A DNA stretch of 55,982 nucleotides from assembly GCA_934590355.1 (NCBI GenBank), contig CAKTOX010000011.1:1-55982 (forward strand), in the 5' to 3' direction. This DNA comes from an uncultured Oscillospiraceae bacterium. Lineage in GTDB: Bacteria > Bacillota > Clostridia > Oscillospirales > Oscillospiraceae. The notes beneath the pieces are model-generated. The model was not told the origin of the DNA. It saw only the letters and a list, made by a program, of their open reading frames with translations, and searched no databases. Of the stretch, positions 42,439 through 50,077 are shown in pieces (the first letter of the stretch is position 1; the number at the start of each line of letters is the position of its first letter). Made by a program: the position numbers and the translations under genes.

Positions 42439-42710
42439 TGGAATATTTAATGTATTATCTTGCCGCCGTCAATATCGCGCTGTGCGTGATGATGGGCGCC
42501 GACAAGCTGTGCGCGAAAATGCACAAGCGGCGCATACCGGAAAAGGTGCTGTTTGCCGTCGCGCTCGTGGGCGGAGCGCTCGGCGGCACGGTCGGAATGT
42601 ATTCGTTTCGACATAAAACGCGCCACACCGCCTTCGCGGTCGGGTTTCCGCTGCTGACGGTCGTGCAGGTCGCGTTAGTTATATTTTTGATCGCAAAATT
42701 AAATGCATAA
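42438..42710 (+). CDS. DUF1294 membrane protein
   Basis: The 90-aa protein has about three hydrophobic segments and the DUF1294 pattern: MGADKLCAKMHKRRIPEKVL, GGALGGTVGMYSFRHKTRH. Function is unknown. The ATG shares 1 nt with the upstream stop (TGATG). A GTG one codon earlier is possible. There is no separate ribosome site, so translation is probably coupled to the PPC gene. Confidence 0.88.
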   Translation: MEYLMYYLAAVNIALCVMMGADKLCAKMHKRRIPEKVLFAVALVGGALGGTVGMYSFRHKTRHTAFAVGFPLLTVVQVALVIFLIAKLNA

Positions 42711-42743
42711 ACTCAGTTTAACCAAAGAAAGAAGTCTCAAGCA

Positions 42744-43769
42744 ATGAAAGAAAAAATCAAGGGACTGCTGCTTTGCATGGTCATCGCGGCTCCGGCATGG
42801 CTGCTCGGACGAAAATTCGCCGTCGTGGGCGGCCCGGTCATCTCCATTCTGCTCGGCATGGTCGTCGGCATCTTCCTGAAAAACCGCGCTCCGTTTGAGG
42901 CGGGAATTAAATTCACCTCGAAGAAAATTCTCCAGTGGGCGGTCATTCTGCTCGGCTTCGGCATGAACCTGACCGTCATCGGCAAGACGGGCGTGCAGTC
43001 GCTGCCCATTATCCTGAGCACGATAACTACCTCGCTGCTCGTGGCGTTTATCATGTGCCGCGCGCTGAAGATACCGTCGAAAATTTCCACCCTCGTCGGC
43101 GTCGGCTCGTCCATCTGCGGCGGCTCGGCGATCGCCGCCACCGCGCCCGTGATCGACGCGAGCGACGAGGAGGTAGCACAGGCGATCTCGGTCATATTCT
43201 TCTATAACGTCATCGCCGCGCTCATATTCCCGCTCATGGGAACGCTCATCGGATTTTCGACCACCTCCGGCGAGGCGTTCGGCATCTTCGCAGGCACCGC
43301 CGTGAACGATACCTCCTCCGTCACCGCCGCCGCGTCCACGTGGGACAGTATGTGGGGGCTCGGCTCGGAGACTCTCGACAAGGCTGTTACCGTAAAGCTC
43401 ACCCGCACTCTTGCCATCATTCCCATCACGCTCGTTTTGGCGCTCATCCGCTCGAAGAAGTCCGCAGGCGAGGGCGGGCAGAAGGTGAGCATCAAGCAGG
43501 TGTTCCCGATGTTCATTCTGTATTTCGTTCTTGCGTCCGTCATCACGACGATAGCGCAAGCGCTCGGCGTCGATGCAGGCGTGTTCGCACCCGTCAAGGA
43601 GCTGAGTAAGTTCATGATAGTGCTCGCAATGGCCGCCATCGGGCTCAACACCGATCCCGTAAAGCTTATTAAAACCGGCGCCAAGCCTCTGCTGCTGGGC
43701 TTTGCCTGCTGGGTCGGCATAACCGCCGTTGCCATCGCAATGCAGCATGCGCTCGGTCTGCTGGCATAA
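42744..43769 (+). CDS. YeiH/UPF0324 membrane protein (putative sulfate exporter family)
   Basis: The 341-aa protein has about ten helices and matches the YeiH family: AGIKFTSKKILQWAVILLGF, VGVGSSICGGSAIAATAPVI, FAGTAVNDTSSVTAA and AMAAIGLNTD. The family name implies sulfate export, but direct evidence is limited and the substrate here is not known. It starts 33 nt after DUF1294 with a weak purine-rich ribosome site. The gene is followed immediately by repeat DNA. Confidence 0.9.
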   Translation: MKEKIKGLLLCMVIAAPAWLLGRKFAVVGGPVISILLGMVVGIFLKNRAPFEAGIKFTSKKILQWAVILLGFGMNLTVIGKTGVQSLPIILSTITTSLLVAFIMCRALKIPSKISTLVGVGSSICGGSAIAATAPVIDASDEEVAQAISVIFFYNVIAALIFPLMGTLIGFSTTSGEAFGIFAGTAVNDTSSVTAAASTWDSMWGLGSETLDKAVTVKLTRTLAIIPITLVLALIRSKKSAGEGGQKVSIKQVFPMFILYFVLASVITTIAQALGVDAGVFAPVKELSKFMIVLAMAAIGLNTDPVKLIKTGAKPLLLGFACWVGITAVAIAMQHALGLLA

Positions 43770-44053
43770 CCCAACTGCCATGGGGGCGATTCGCCTTCAA
43801 ATAGTACGGATACGGTGAGTGCGGTGGCACGGTTACTGTTCTTCCGACGAAACCGTAATTACCTCGCACTATCGGGGTGCGACATTGGCTCCCTTGCGTA
43901 AAGGGAGCTGTCAGCGATAGCTGACTGAGGGATTGTCTGCTGCGGTTTGCAAAGCACTGCGACAGTGCGCGGCAACTACGGTTTCCTCCGCACCTTCGAT
44001 ACCGTGATACCGCAATATGCGTATCCGTAGGTGCCCCAAAGCGTGATAGAAAA
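43770..44053. repeat. Mosaic of intergenic repeats between yeiH and folD
   Basis: No gene is visible. The stop of the YeiH gene is followed by AACTGCCATGGGGGCGATTC, like the junction after the AEC gene. An inverted GGTTAC/TTCCGACGAAACCGTAATT module follows. A REP-like variant at 43887-43935 contains CTCCCTTGCGTAAAGGGAG, then a hairpin and CTGAGGGATTG. Finally a module with TTTCCTCCGCACCTTCGATA and CGTATCCG matches 5.05-5.1 kb. Confidence 0.75.
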
Positions 44054-44068
44054 AAGGAGATGAGAGAG

Positions 44069-44914
44069 ATGGCGAAACTGATTGACGGCAAGGGACTTGC
44101 CGAGAAGGTCTGCGCCCGGGTAAAGACCGAGGCGGAGGGGCTGCCGCGGCGCCCGTGCCTTGCGGCGGTGCTTGTCGGAAACGACCCCGCCTCCGAGATA
44201 TATGTGCGCAATAAGGAGCGCGACTGCGTCAAGTGCGGCATCGACAGCCTACGCTTTGACCTGCCCGAGAGCGTGTCCGAGAGTGAGCTTCTTGAGCTTG
44301 TCGCACGGCTCAACGCCGACGACGCGGTCGACGGCATCCTCGTGCAGCTTCCGCTGCCGCAGCAGATAAGCGAGCGCAAGGTCATAAACGCGATCTCGCC
44401 GGACAAGGACGTGGACGCGTTCCACCCCGTGAATGTCGGCAGAATGGTGCAGGGCGACGCGGCGCTGTGGCCGTGCACGCCCGCGGGAATAATGGCGATG
44501 CTGCGCGAATACGGCATCACGACCGACGGCAAGCACTGCGTCATCGTCGGGCGCAGCAATATCGTGGGTCGCCCGATGGGGCTGATGATGCTCAACGCCG
44601 ATGCGACCGTCACCTACTGCCACCGCCACACGAAAAACCTCGCGCAGTTCACCGCGCAGGCGGATATCCTCATCGTTGCGGCGGGCTGCCGCGGTCTTAT
44701 ACGCGGCGATATGGTGAAAAACGGCGCGGTCGTCATCGACGTTGCGATGAACCGCGACCCCGAAACGGGGAAGTTCACCGGCGACGTGTGCTTTGACGAG
44801 GTCGAAAAAAAGGCGTCGTTCATAACGCCCGTGCCCGGCGGCGTGGGCCCCATGACCCGCGCACAGCTCATGTGCAATATAGTCGCCGCGGCAATAAAAA
44901 GAGCAGACCGATAA
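44069..44914 (+). CDS. folD: Methylenetetrahydrofolate dehydrogenase / methenyl-THF cyclohydrolase
   Basis: FolD interconverts 5,10-methylene-, 5,10-methenyl- and 10-formyl-tetrahydrofolate. The 281 aa contain the catalytic Lys49 in YVRNKERDC, DGILVQLPLP, PDKDVDAFHPVNVGR and VIVGRSNIVGRPMGLMML with the NADP site, ending PVPGGVGPMTRAQLM. I chose the second ATG (MAKLIDGK) because AAGGAG lies 9 nt upstream, while the first ATG touches the ribosome site. The gene stands alone after repeat DNA. Its promoter is not obvious. Confidence 0.96.
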   Translation: MAKLIDGKGLAEKVCARVKTEAEGLPRRPCLAAVLVGNDPASEIYVRNKERDCVKCGIDSLRFDLPESVSESELLELVARLNADDAVDGILVQLPLPQQISERKVINAISPDKDVDAFHPVNVGRMVQGDAALWPCTPAGIMAMLREYGITTDGKHCVIVGRSNIVGRPMGLMMLNADATVTYCHRHTKNLAQFTAQADILIVAAGCRGLIRGDMVKNGAVVIDVAMNRDPETGKFTGDVCFDEVEKKASFITPVPGGVGPMTRAQLMCNIVAAAIKRADR

Positions 44915-44924
44915 ACGGTCTGCT
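44902..44924 (+). terminator. Hairpin at the folD stop without a T run
   Basis: A 9-bp perfect stem (AGCAGACCG / CGGTCTGCT) encloses the stop codon region, but AAACAGG follows rather than T residues. It may stabilise the 3' end or be a weak terminator. Confidence 0.4.
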
Positions 44925-45119
44925 AAACAGGGTTGTGGGATAAAGATATGAGCCGCGACCCTGCCGCGCAGGGTCTATTGGATAAGCTGTAACTACATAA
45001 TAGCGTAATGGCGGCAGCTTGTAAAGAGCGAAAAAGCACTGCTTTTGTCGAATGGAAAAATTTTTGCAAATAAAAATTTCCCGCGCGGGCATACTGTGTG
45101 GGAAAGGAGTTTTTGCAGT

Positions 45120-45335
45120 ATGATAATCGACCGCATCGCGCTTATATTGACCATAATCGGCGGCGTCAACTGGGGCAGCGTCGGGCTGTTTCGGTTTGAC
45201 ATCGTCGCGTGGATATGCGGCGGCCCGACCGCGACGGTCAGCCGCGTGATATACACCCTCGTCGGCATCGCCGCGCTTTGGTGCATCTCGCTGCTTATCC
45301 GCCGCGACGCCCTGCCCGACCCCGATGAAGTATAA
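45120..45335 (+). CDS. DUF378 small membrane protein
   Basis: The 71-aa protein has two hydrophobic helices and the DUF378 pattern DRIALILTIIGGVNWGSVGL followed by a TM helix and a short charged tail. It resembles Bacillus YuzA. Function is unknown. AAAGGAG lies 12 nt before the ATG. An upstream extension in frame lacks a ribosome site. A terminator follows directly, so it is probably a single-gene unit. Confidence 0.9.
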   Translation: MIIDRIALILTIIGGVNWGSVGLFRFDIVAWICGGPTATVSRVIYTLVGIAALWCISLLIRRDALPDPDEV

Positions 45336-45364
45336 AAAAACCGTCCTATCAGGACGGTTTTTTT
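45334..45364 (+). terminator. Intrinsic terminator of the DUF378 gene
   Basis: A 7-bp GC-rich core (CCGTCCT / AGGACGG) with an ATC loop is flanked by A7 and T7, overlapping the stop codon. Confidence 0.93.
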
Positions 45365-45365
45365 G

Positions 45366-45550
45366 CTGCGCTTTGGCTTCCCCTTGAGGGGAAGCTGTCA
45401 CCGGAGGTGACTGATGAGGTGATTTAGAGCCTTATATAGCGCTACGGACAATGGCGGCTTATCAAACTGCGCTGTCACGGTGACGGACTGCGGCGGTTCC
45501 GTCGGCACCCTCGATACCGAGCTGACGCAAAAATCGTATTGGTAATTGCG
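45366..45550. repeat. REP-like unit and repeat module before hypA
   Basis: The REP-like unit at 45375-45424 has CTTCCCCTTGAGGGGAAG, then a hairpin and CTGATGAGGTG. It is followed by the module CACGGTGACGGACTGCGGCG, GTCGGCACCCTCGATACCGA and GCTGACGCAAAAATCGTATT. It reaches the hypA stop. No separate hypA terminator was seen. Confidence 0.78.
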
Positions 45551-45898
45551 TCAAAACGCCTCCAAAAAAACGTCCTTGAGGGTGAGGTCGCGGCCGGAGA
45601 TGGGGGTGAGCTTCGTGCCGCCGCATTCGGGGCAGCGCAGCTCGTTGAGGTCGGCGACGAATTTCTCGCCGCAGTCGAGGCACTGCGCCATGCCCTCGAC
45701 GACCTCCACGACCATGGCGGTCTGCTCAAACTCCGTGCCGTCTATGACCGCCTGCCAGCAATCCTCCAGGAAGCGGGGGATGACGCCGGAGAGCGTCCCC
45801 ACCTCGACGGTGATGCTGCTTATGGCGTTTGTGTTTTCTTCCTGAGCGACATTGCGCAGCATTTTCAGCAGCGCGTCGCAAATTCCGAGCTCGTGCAT
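45551..45898 (-). CDS. hypA: HypA-like nickel/zinc metallochaperone
   Basis: HypA delivers nickel during maturation of [NiFe] hydrogenase, and of urease in some species. The 115 aa start MHELG, with His2 as the nickel ligand, and have the zinc site Cys73/Cys76 (CLDC) and Cys89/Cys92 (CPEC). Its start shares 1 nt with the stop of the large flavoprotein gene (TAATG), so the two are coupled. No hydrogenase or other hyp genes are in the window, so either they lie elsewhere or this copy serves another enzyme. Confidence 0.92.
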   Translation of the reverse strand: MHELGICDALLKMLRNVAQEENTNAISSITVEVGTLSGVIPRFLEDCWQAVIDGTEFEQTAMVVEVVEGMAQCLDCGEKFVADLNELRCPECGGTKLTPISGRDLTLKDVFLEAF

Positions 45899-48582
45899 TA
45901 CTTCTTGACCGCGTTCTTGATGATAGCGCCGCCGCGCTTGACAAGACCCTCGGCGACCTTGATGGGCATGGTCTCGAAGGTGCCCGCGTGCAGGTCGCGC
46001 ACCTTCTTGAGGTGGATGGCGTCGAACTTGCACTTGGTGGTGCACAGACCGCAGCCAATGCACAGGTACTCATCGACCTTCGTTGCGCCGCAGCCGAGGC
46101 AGCGTGCGGTCTCCTTGCGCACCTGCTCCTCGGTGAAGGTGACGCGTGCGTCGGAGAAGGTGTTCGCCTTTGCCGCGTTGTAGCCGGGCATCTGACGCTT
46201 GTCGTTATCAAACTGCGCGAGGTCGAGCAGGGCGTGCTCCTTGTCGAGTGCCTTGTAGAATCTGCGGTCGCGGCCCATGGTGAGGGTCTGGCCGGGGTGC
46301 ACGTAGCGGTGCAGCGAGATGGCGGCCTCCTTGCCGGCTGCGATCGCGTTTATCGCAAACTTAGGGCCGGTGACCACGTCGCCGCCTGCGAAAATGTCGC
46401 TCTGGGCGCTCTGGCAGGTGACCTCGTCAACGATGGCGGTGCCCTTCTTGGTGGTTTCAAGAGCGCCCACGTCGAGGCTGCCCCAATCAACGACCTGACC
46501 GATGGCGCCGATGACGGAATCGACCTCGACCGTCTCAAACTTGCCTGTGCCGACGGGCTTGCGGCGACCCTTTTCGTCGGGCTCGCCGAGCTCCATGACC
46601 TCGACCTTGAGACCGCCGACCCTGCCGTCCTTGCCGACTATCTCGACAGGCGCGTTGAGGAAGAGGAACTTCACTCCCTCCTCCATGGCCTCCCTGACCT
46701 CCTCGGGGTCTGCGGGCAGCTCTGCCTCGGAGCGGCGGTATATTATATATGTATCCTCTGCGCCCAGACGCACCGCGGCACGGCACACGTCCATTGCGAC
46801 GTTGCCGCCGCCGATGACGGCGCATTTTTTGCCTATCTCGGGCTTATTGCCGAGGTTGATTTCGCGCAGGAAGTCAACGCCGCCGTACACGCCCGCGAGC
46901 TCCTCGCCGGGAATGCCGAGGGGGGAGGATTTCTGTGCACCGATGGCGAGATAGAAGCCCTTGTAGCCCTCATTGCGAAGCTGCTCGATGGTGACGTCCT
47001 TGCCGACCTCGACGCCGCACCTGAAGGTGACGCCCATCTCCTTGAGAATGTCGATCTCGGCGTTGAGCACGTCCTTTTCAAGACGGAAGGAGGGGATGCC
47101 GAGCGTGAGCATACCGCCGGGCACGGGGTTTTTGTCGAAAACGGTCACGTTCTCGTAGCCCTTGTTGGCGAGGTAGTACGCGCAGCTCATGCCGGCGGGA
47201 CCTGCGCCGATGATGGCGATCTTTTCGGGGTAGGGGCGGCCTATCTGGTTGACCATCTTGGGCACGAAGCGGGTCTCCTCGTGCAGATCGTGGTCTGCGA
47301 TAAAGCGCTTGACCTCGTCAATGGCGACTGCCTCGTCAACGCTTGCGCGGGTGCACTCGGCCTCGCACTTCTTGTTGCAGATGCGTCCGCAGACGGCGGG
47401 GAAGGGGTTCTCCTTCTTTATAAGCTCAAGCGCCTCGGTGTAGCGTCCCTGAGCGGCGAGCTTGAGGTAGCCCTGAACGGGAACGTGAGCCGGGCAGGCG
47501 GCCTTGCAGGGCGCGGTGCCGGTGTCGAGGGTGTCCTTGAAGTTCTCGCGGTAATCGGGATTGAAGGTCTTTTTGACGAAAACGGTGTTGGTGAGCTTCG
47601 CGTAGCCCGGAGGCGTGAGGTCGGACGAGGAGCACAGCTTCTGGCCGAGCTTGAGCGCATTGCCGGGGCAGGTCTCGACGCACTGTGCGCACGCAACGCA
47701 CTTTGCCTCGTCTATCTCGGCGACGAAGTTCGAGCGTATCGCATCTCTCGCGCCGAACATCAGTCCCGCGCGCAGTCCGAAGCAGGCGCAGGAGCAGCAG
47801 TTGCAGATAGCGGCGCTGTCGCCTGCCTCCTCGATGTTGGGGATATCGTGCATCAGACCGTTTTCCTCGGCGCGCTTGACGATCTCAAACGCCTCCTCGC
47901 GGCTTATCTGACGCGCACGGCCCGTGCGTATGTAGTGCTCGGCGCCCTTGCCCATCTGGATGCACATATCCTCGTCAAGGTGACCGCAGCCGTCGCCTAT
48001 GCTCGTGCGCGAGGCGCGGCAGGAGCAGGGGGAAACGGAGAAAATATCGTACTTATTAAGATAGTAGGAAAGGCGCTCATAGTCGTTTACGCCGGGTATG
48101 CCCTCAAGGGCGCTCTCGACGGGGATGACGCGCATAAGACCGTAGCCGTCGGGAAGCACGGGACCGAGCGTCTGCATACGCAGGCGGGTGTATTCCTCAA
48201 AGGCGCGGCCGACCTCGGGGTGGGCTGCCATGAGCTCCTTGTTGTTTACCATCATCTCAAGGATGCCGGGCGCGAATATCTGCATGAAATAGATATCCTC
48301 CCCGCGCTCCTTGTCGAAGGTGCGGCGGAAAAGCCCGTAGTAAACGAGATTGTCCAGCGCGGGCTTTATCTCGTCCACGGTCTTGCCGACCTTCTTGGCG
48401 AGATATTCGGCGGTGCGTTCCTTGCGCAGTCCTGCGGCGATGGCGATGTCCGCCTCGTTGTCGGAAACGATGTTCGCCATGCAGTAGTACTCCGGTGCAT
48501 TCTCGTCTATCTTGACGATCGCGCCGGAAACTCCGCCGATGACCTTGGCGAGCTTGACGATCTTGGGTCTGAGATTTGCCAT
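45898..48582 (-). CDS. Large iron-sulfur FAD-dependent oxidoreductase (GltD/NfnB-like)
   Basis: The 894-aa cytoplasmic protein has several redox parts. The N-terminal ~300 residues contain Cys motifs (SPCSCRASR, NCCSCACFG) and a ferredoxin site CVACAQCVETCP. Next is a GltD-like cluster domain (CKAACPAHVPVQGYL, CGRICNKKCEAEC), an FAD fold (AIIGAGPAGMSCAYYLANKG), an NAD(P) fold (AVIGGGNVAMDVCRAA) and the redox motif FAGGDVVTG. The C-terminal ferredoxin-like end has CLGCG and CIGCGLCTTKC. It probably moves electrons between NAD(P)H and ferredoxin or a partner subunit. The exact reaction is unknown. GAGGAG precedes the ATG. hypA follows with a 1-nt overlap. Confidence 0.85.
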   Translation of the reverse strand: MANLRPKIVKLAKVIGGVSGAIVKIDENAPEYYCMANIVSDNEADIAIAAGLRKERTAEYLAKKVGKTVDEIKPALDNLVYYGLFRRTFDKERGEDIYFMQIFAPGILEMMVNNKELMAAHPEVGRAFEEYTRLRMQTLGPVLPDGYGLMRVIPVESALEGIPGVNDYERLSYYLNKYDIFSVSPCSCRASRTSIGDGCGHLDEDMCIQMGKGAEHYIRTGRARQISREEAFEIVKRAEENGLMHDIPNIEEAGDSAAICNCCSCACFGLRAGLMFGARDAIRSNFVAEIDEAKCVACAQCVETCPGNALKLGQKLCSSSDLTPPGYAKLTNTVFVKKTFNPDYRENFKDTLDTGTAPCKAACPAHVPVQGYLKLAAQGRYTEALELIKKENPFPAVCGRICNKKCEAECTRASVDEAVAIDEVKRFIADHDLHEETRFVPKMVNQIGRPYPEKIAIIGAGPAGMSCAYYLANKGYENVTVFDKNPVPGGMLTLGIPSFRLEKDVLNAEIDILKEMGVTFRCGVEVGKDVTIEQLRNEGYKGFYLAIGAQKSSPLGIPGEELAGVYGGVDFLREINLGNKPEIGKKCAVIGGGNVAMDVCRAAVRLGAEDTYIIYRRSEAELPADPEEVREAMEEGVKFLFLNAPVEIVGKDGRVGGLKVEVMELGEPDEKGRRKPVGTGKFETVEVDSVIGAIGQVVDWGSLDVGALETTKKGTAIVDEVTCQSAQSDIFAGGDVVTGPKFAINAIAAGKEAAISLHRYVHPGQTLTMGRDRRFYKALDKEHALLDLAQFDNDKRQMPGYNAAKANTFSDARVTFTEEQVRKETARCLGCGATKVDEYLCIGCGLCTTKCKFDAIHLKKVRDLHAGTFETMPIKVAEGLVKRGGAIIKNAVKK

Positions 48583-48742
48583 AGTTAGTTCTCCTCTTCG
48601 CTTTCTTATATTTCGTATTTAAAATAAAGCCCCCACAGTGAAAGACCCGCCGCAGCAAGCAGCTCTGCGCCGGATCGGAAAACACGCCGACGCCCGCGGG
48701 GACGCCGGACAAAACTAAGTCTATTATTATTTCAGCACTCAC
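48583..48742 (-). other. ~150-nt structured leader of the oxidoreductase gene
   Basis: The minus-strand leader between the promoter (48743-48771) and the start codon is GC-rich, with overlapping stems such as CGCAG / CTGCG and CCGCGGG-type pairs, then turns AT-rich before GAGGAG. I do not recognise a known riboswitch class. Near the start of transcription (48732-48740) lies TCAGCACTC, one mismatch from a CIRCE half-site. Confidence 0.4.
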
Positions 48743-48771
48743 ATTTTATTATATTGTTCGTTTATTGTCAA
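48743..48771 (-). promoter_or_regulatory. Promoter of the oxidoreductase-hypA operon
   Basis: On the minus strand a consensus TTGACA, a 17-nt spacer and TAAAAT lie about 160 nt upstream of the start codon. Confidence 0.7.
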
Positions 48772-48885
48772 TGAAAACCTCACCCCCCGGATAGCGTTCC
48801 GCGCCGTGTCGGACGCGAAAAACACTCCCACAAACTTTGCGCGGGAAAATATATAAATATTTGTGCAAATTTTTCGAGAAAAGCC

Positions 48886-48914
48886 TTGACAAGATGTGAA
48901 AACGGTGCTATATT
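48886..48914 (+). promoter_or_regulatory. Sigma-A promoter of the hrcA operon
   Basis: TTGACA, a 17-nt spacer and TATATT. The CIRCE operator begins within the -10 element. Bases 48772-48885 upstream are AT-rich and hold no gene. Confidence 0.85.
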
Positions 48915-48939
48915 AGCACTCGTAAGGTTAGAGTGCCAG
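48913..48939 (+). promoter_or_regulatory. CIRCE operator (HrcA binding site)
   Basis: TTAGCACTC, a 9-nt spacer and GAGTGCCAG match the CIRCE consensus (TTAGCACTC-N9-GAGTGCTAA) in 16 of 18 arm positions. It overlaps the -10 box and start of transcription of hrcA, as in autoregulated hrcA operons. A further perfect right half-site GAGTGCTAA lies at 48954-48962. Confidence 0.95.
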
Positions 48940-48979
48940 CAAAATGCGGGCGTGAGTGCTAAATGAGGCTGAATGCAAC

Positions 48980-50077
48980 ATGAGTATGAGCGAAAGAAAA
49001 AAGAGAATACTCGGCGCACTGGTCGAAGAGTACATCAGGACCGCGGAGCCCGTCGGCAGCAAGGCGATTTCGCGCACGGCGGAGCTGGGATGCAGTCCGG
49101 CGACTATCAGAAACGAGCTTGCGGAGCTGACCGGAATGGGATATCTCGAGCAGCCGCACACCTCGGCGGGACGCATACCGACTCCCGCAGGGTACAGAAT
49201 GTACGTCAACGAGCTCATGCAGAAGCAGAAGCTCTCGCTTGAGGAAACGGATGAAATTAACCGCCGCCTCAACGAGAGATTAAGTCAGCTCGACGATCAG
49301 CTTCGTGACGTCGGAAAGCTCGCCTCGCAGCTCACCGATTACCCCGCGCTTGCGCTTACCGCGTATGCGCCGGCGACGATCAAGCGCTTTGACCTCATTT
49401 ATATTGACGCGAACACGTTCATCATCGTTGCGATGCTTTCAAACGACAGCGTACACAACAAGCTCGTGCATCTGCCCATATCGGTGGATCAGCAGATGAT
49501 ACAAAAGCTCTCGACGCTGTTTAACGCAAACTTCACCGGCATCTCCGGAGAGAAGATAACTCCCGTGCTCATAAGCTCGACAGAGCGCGCCGCGGGAGAC
49601 ACGATGGGTCTGACGGCGGTCATCGCATCGTTTGCGATCGAAACGCTCGAAAGCCGTCAGGGCGTCGAGGCGTTCGTCACGGGCGAAAACAGGCTCCTGA
49701 GCCAGCCGGAGTTCAGAGACCCCGACAAGGCGCATAAGCTGATGAATTACCTTGCCGACGGCGGTCACGTCATCGCCGACGCGGAAAACGGACTGTTTGA
49801 CGACAGCTCCGAGGTGAGGGTGCTCATAGGCCCGGAAAACGTGGCCGAGGAGCTCAAGGACTCAAGCGTCGTTATAGCAAGCTACGACATGGGCGATAAT
49901 ACTAAAGGACTCATCGGAGTCGTAGGTCCCACGCGAATGGATTATTCCGCAGTCGCCGCAAAGCTCAGCTTTCTTGCGGCGGGACTTTCAAGGCGGCTCG
50001 GCGGCGGCTCCTCGCCACCGTCGGGTATGCACAACAAATTGATAATCAAGGGAGATGACATCATAGATGAGCAGTAA
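48980..50077 (+). CDS. hrcA: Heat-inducible transcription repressor HrcA
   Basis: HrcA binds CIRCE and represses heat-shock operons, with GroEL helping it fold in known systems. The 365 aa have an N-terminal winged helix (RKKRILGALVEEYIRTAEPV, SPATIRNELAELTGMGYLEQ, PHTSAGRIPT) and the C-terminal GAF-like domain (GVVGPTRMDYSAVAAKL). I chose the ATG at 48980, with GAGG upstream. An ATG two codons later is possible, and an earlier GTG lies inside the extra half-site. It overlaps grpE by 11 nt. Confidence 0.97.
   Translation: MSMSERKKRILGALVEEYIRTAEPVGSKAISRTAELGCSPATIRNELAELTGMGYLEQPHTSAGRIPTPAGYRMYVNELMQKQKLSLEETDEINRRLNERLSQLDDQLRDVGKLASQLTDYPALALTAYAPATIKRFDLIYIDANTFIIVAMLSNDSVHNKLVHLPISVDQQMIQKLSTLFNANFTGISGEKITPVLISSTERAAGDTMGLTAVIASFAIETLESRQGVEAFVTGENRLLSQPEFRDPDKAHKLMNYLADGGHVIADAENGLFDDSSEVRVLIGPENVAEELKDSSVVIASYDMGDNTKGLIGVVGPTRMDYSAVAAKLSFLAAGLSRRLGGGSSPPSGMHNKLIIKGDDIIDEQ

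Noticed and set aside
44955..44972. Hairpin GACCCTG / CAGGGTC between folD and the DUF378 gene as a terminator
   Set aside because: No T run follows on either strand, so function cannot be supported.
45829..48588. Open frame of about 919 codons on the plus strand across the oxidoreductase
   Set aside because: Antisense to a protein with many recognisable motifs. Composition is repetitive Ala/Val/Leu/Gly and there is no start signal.
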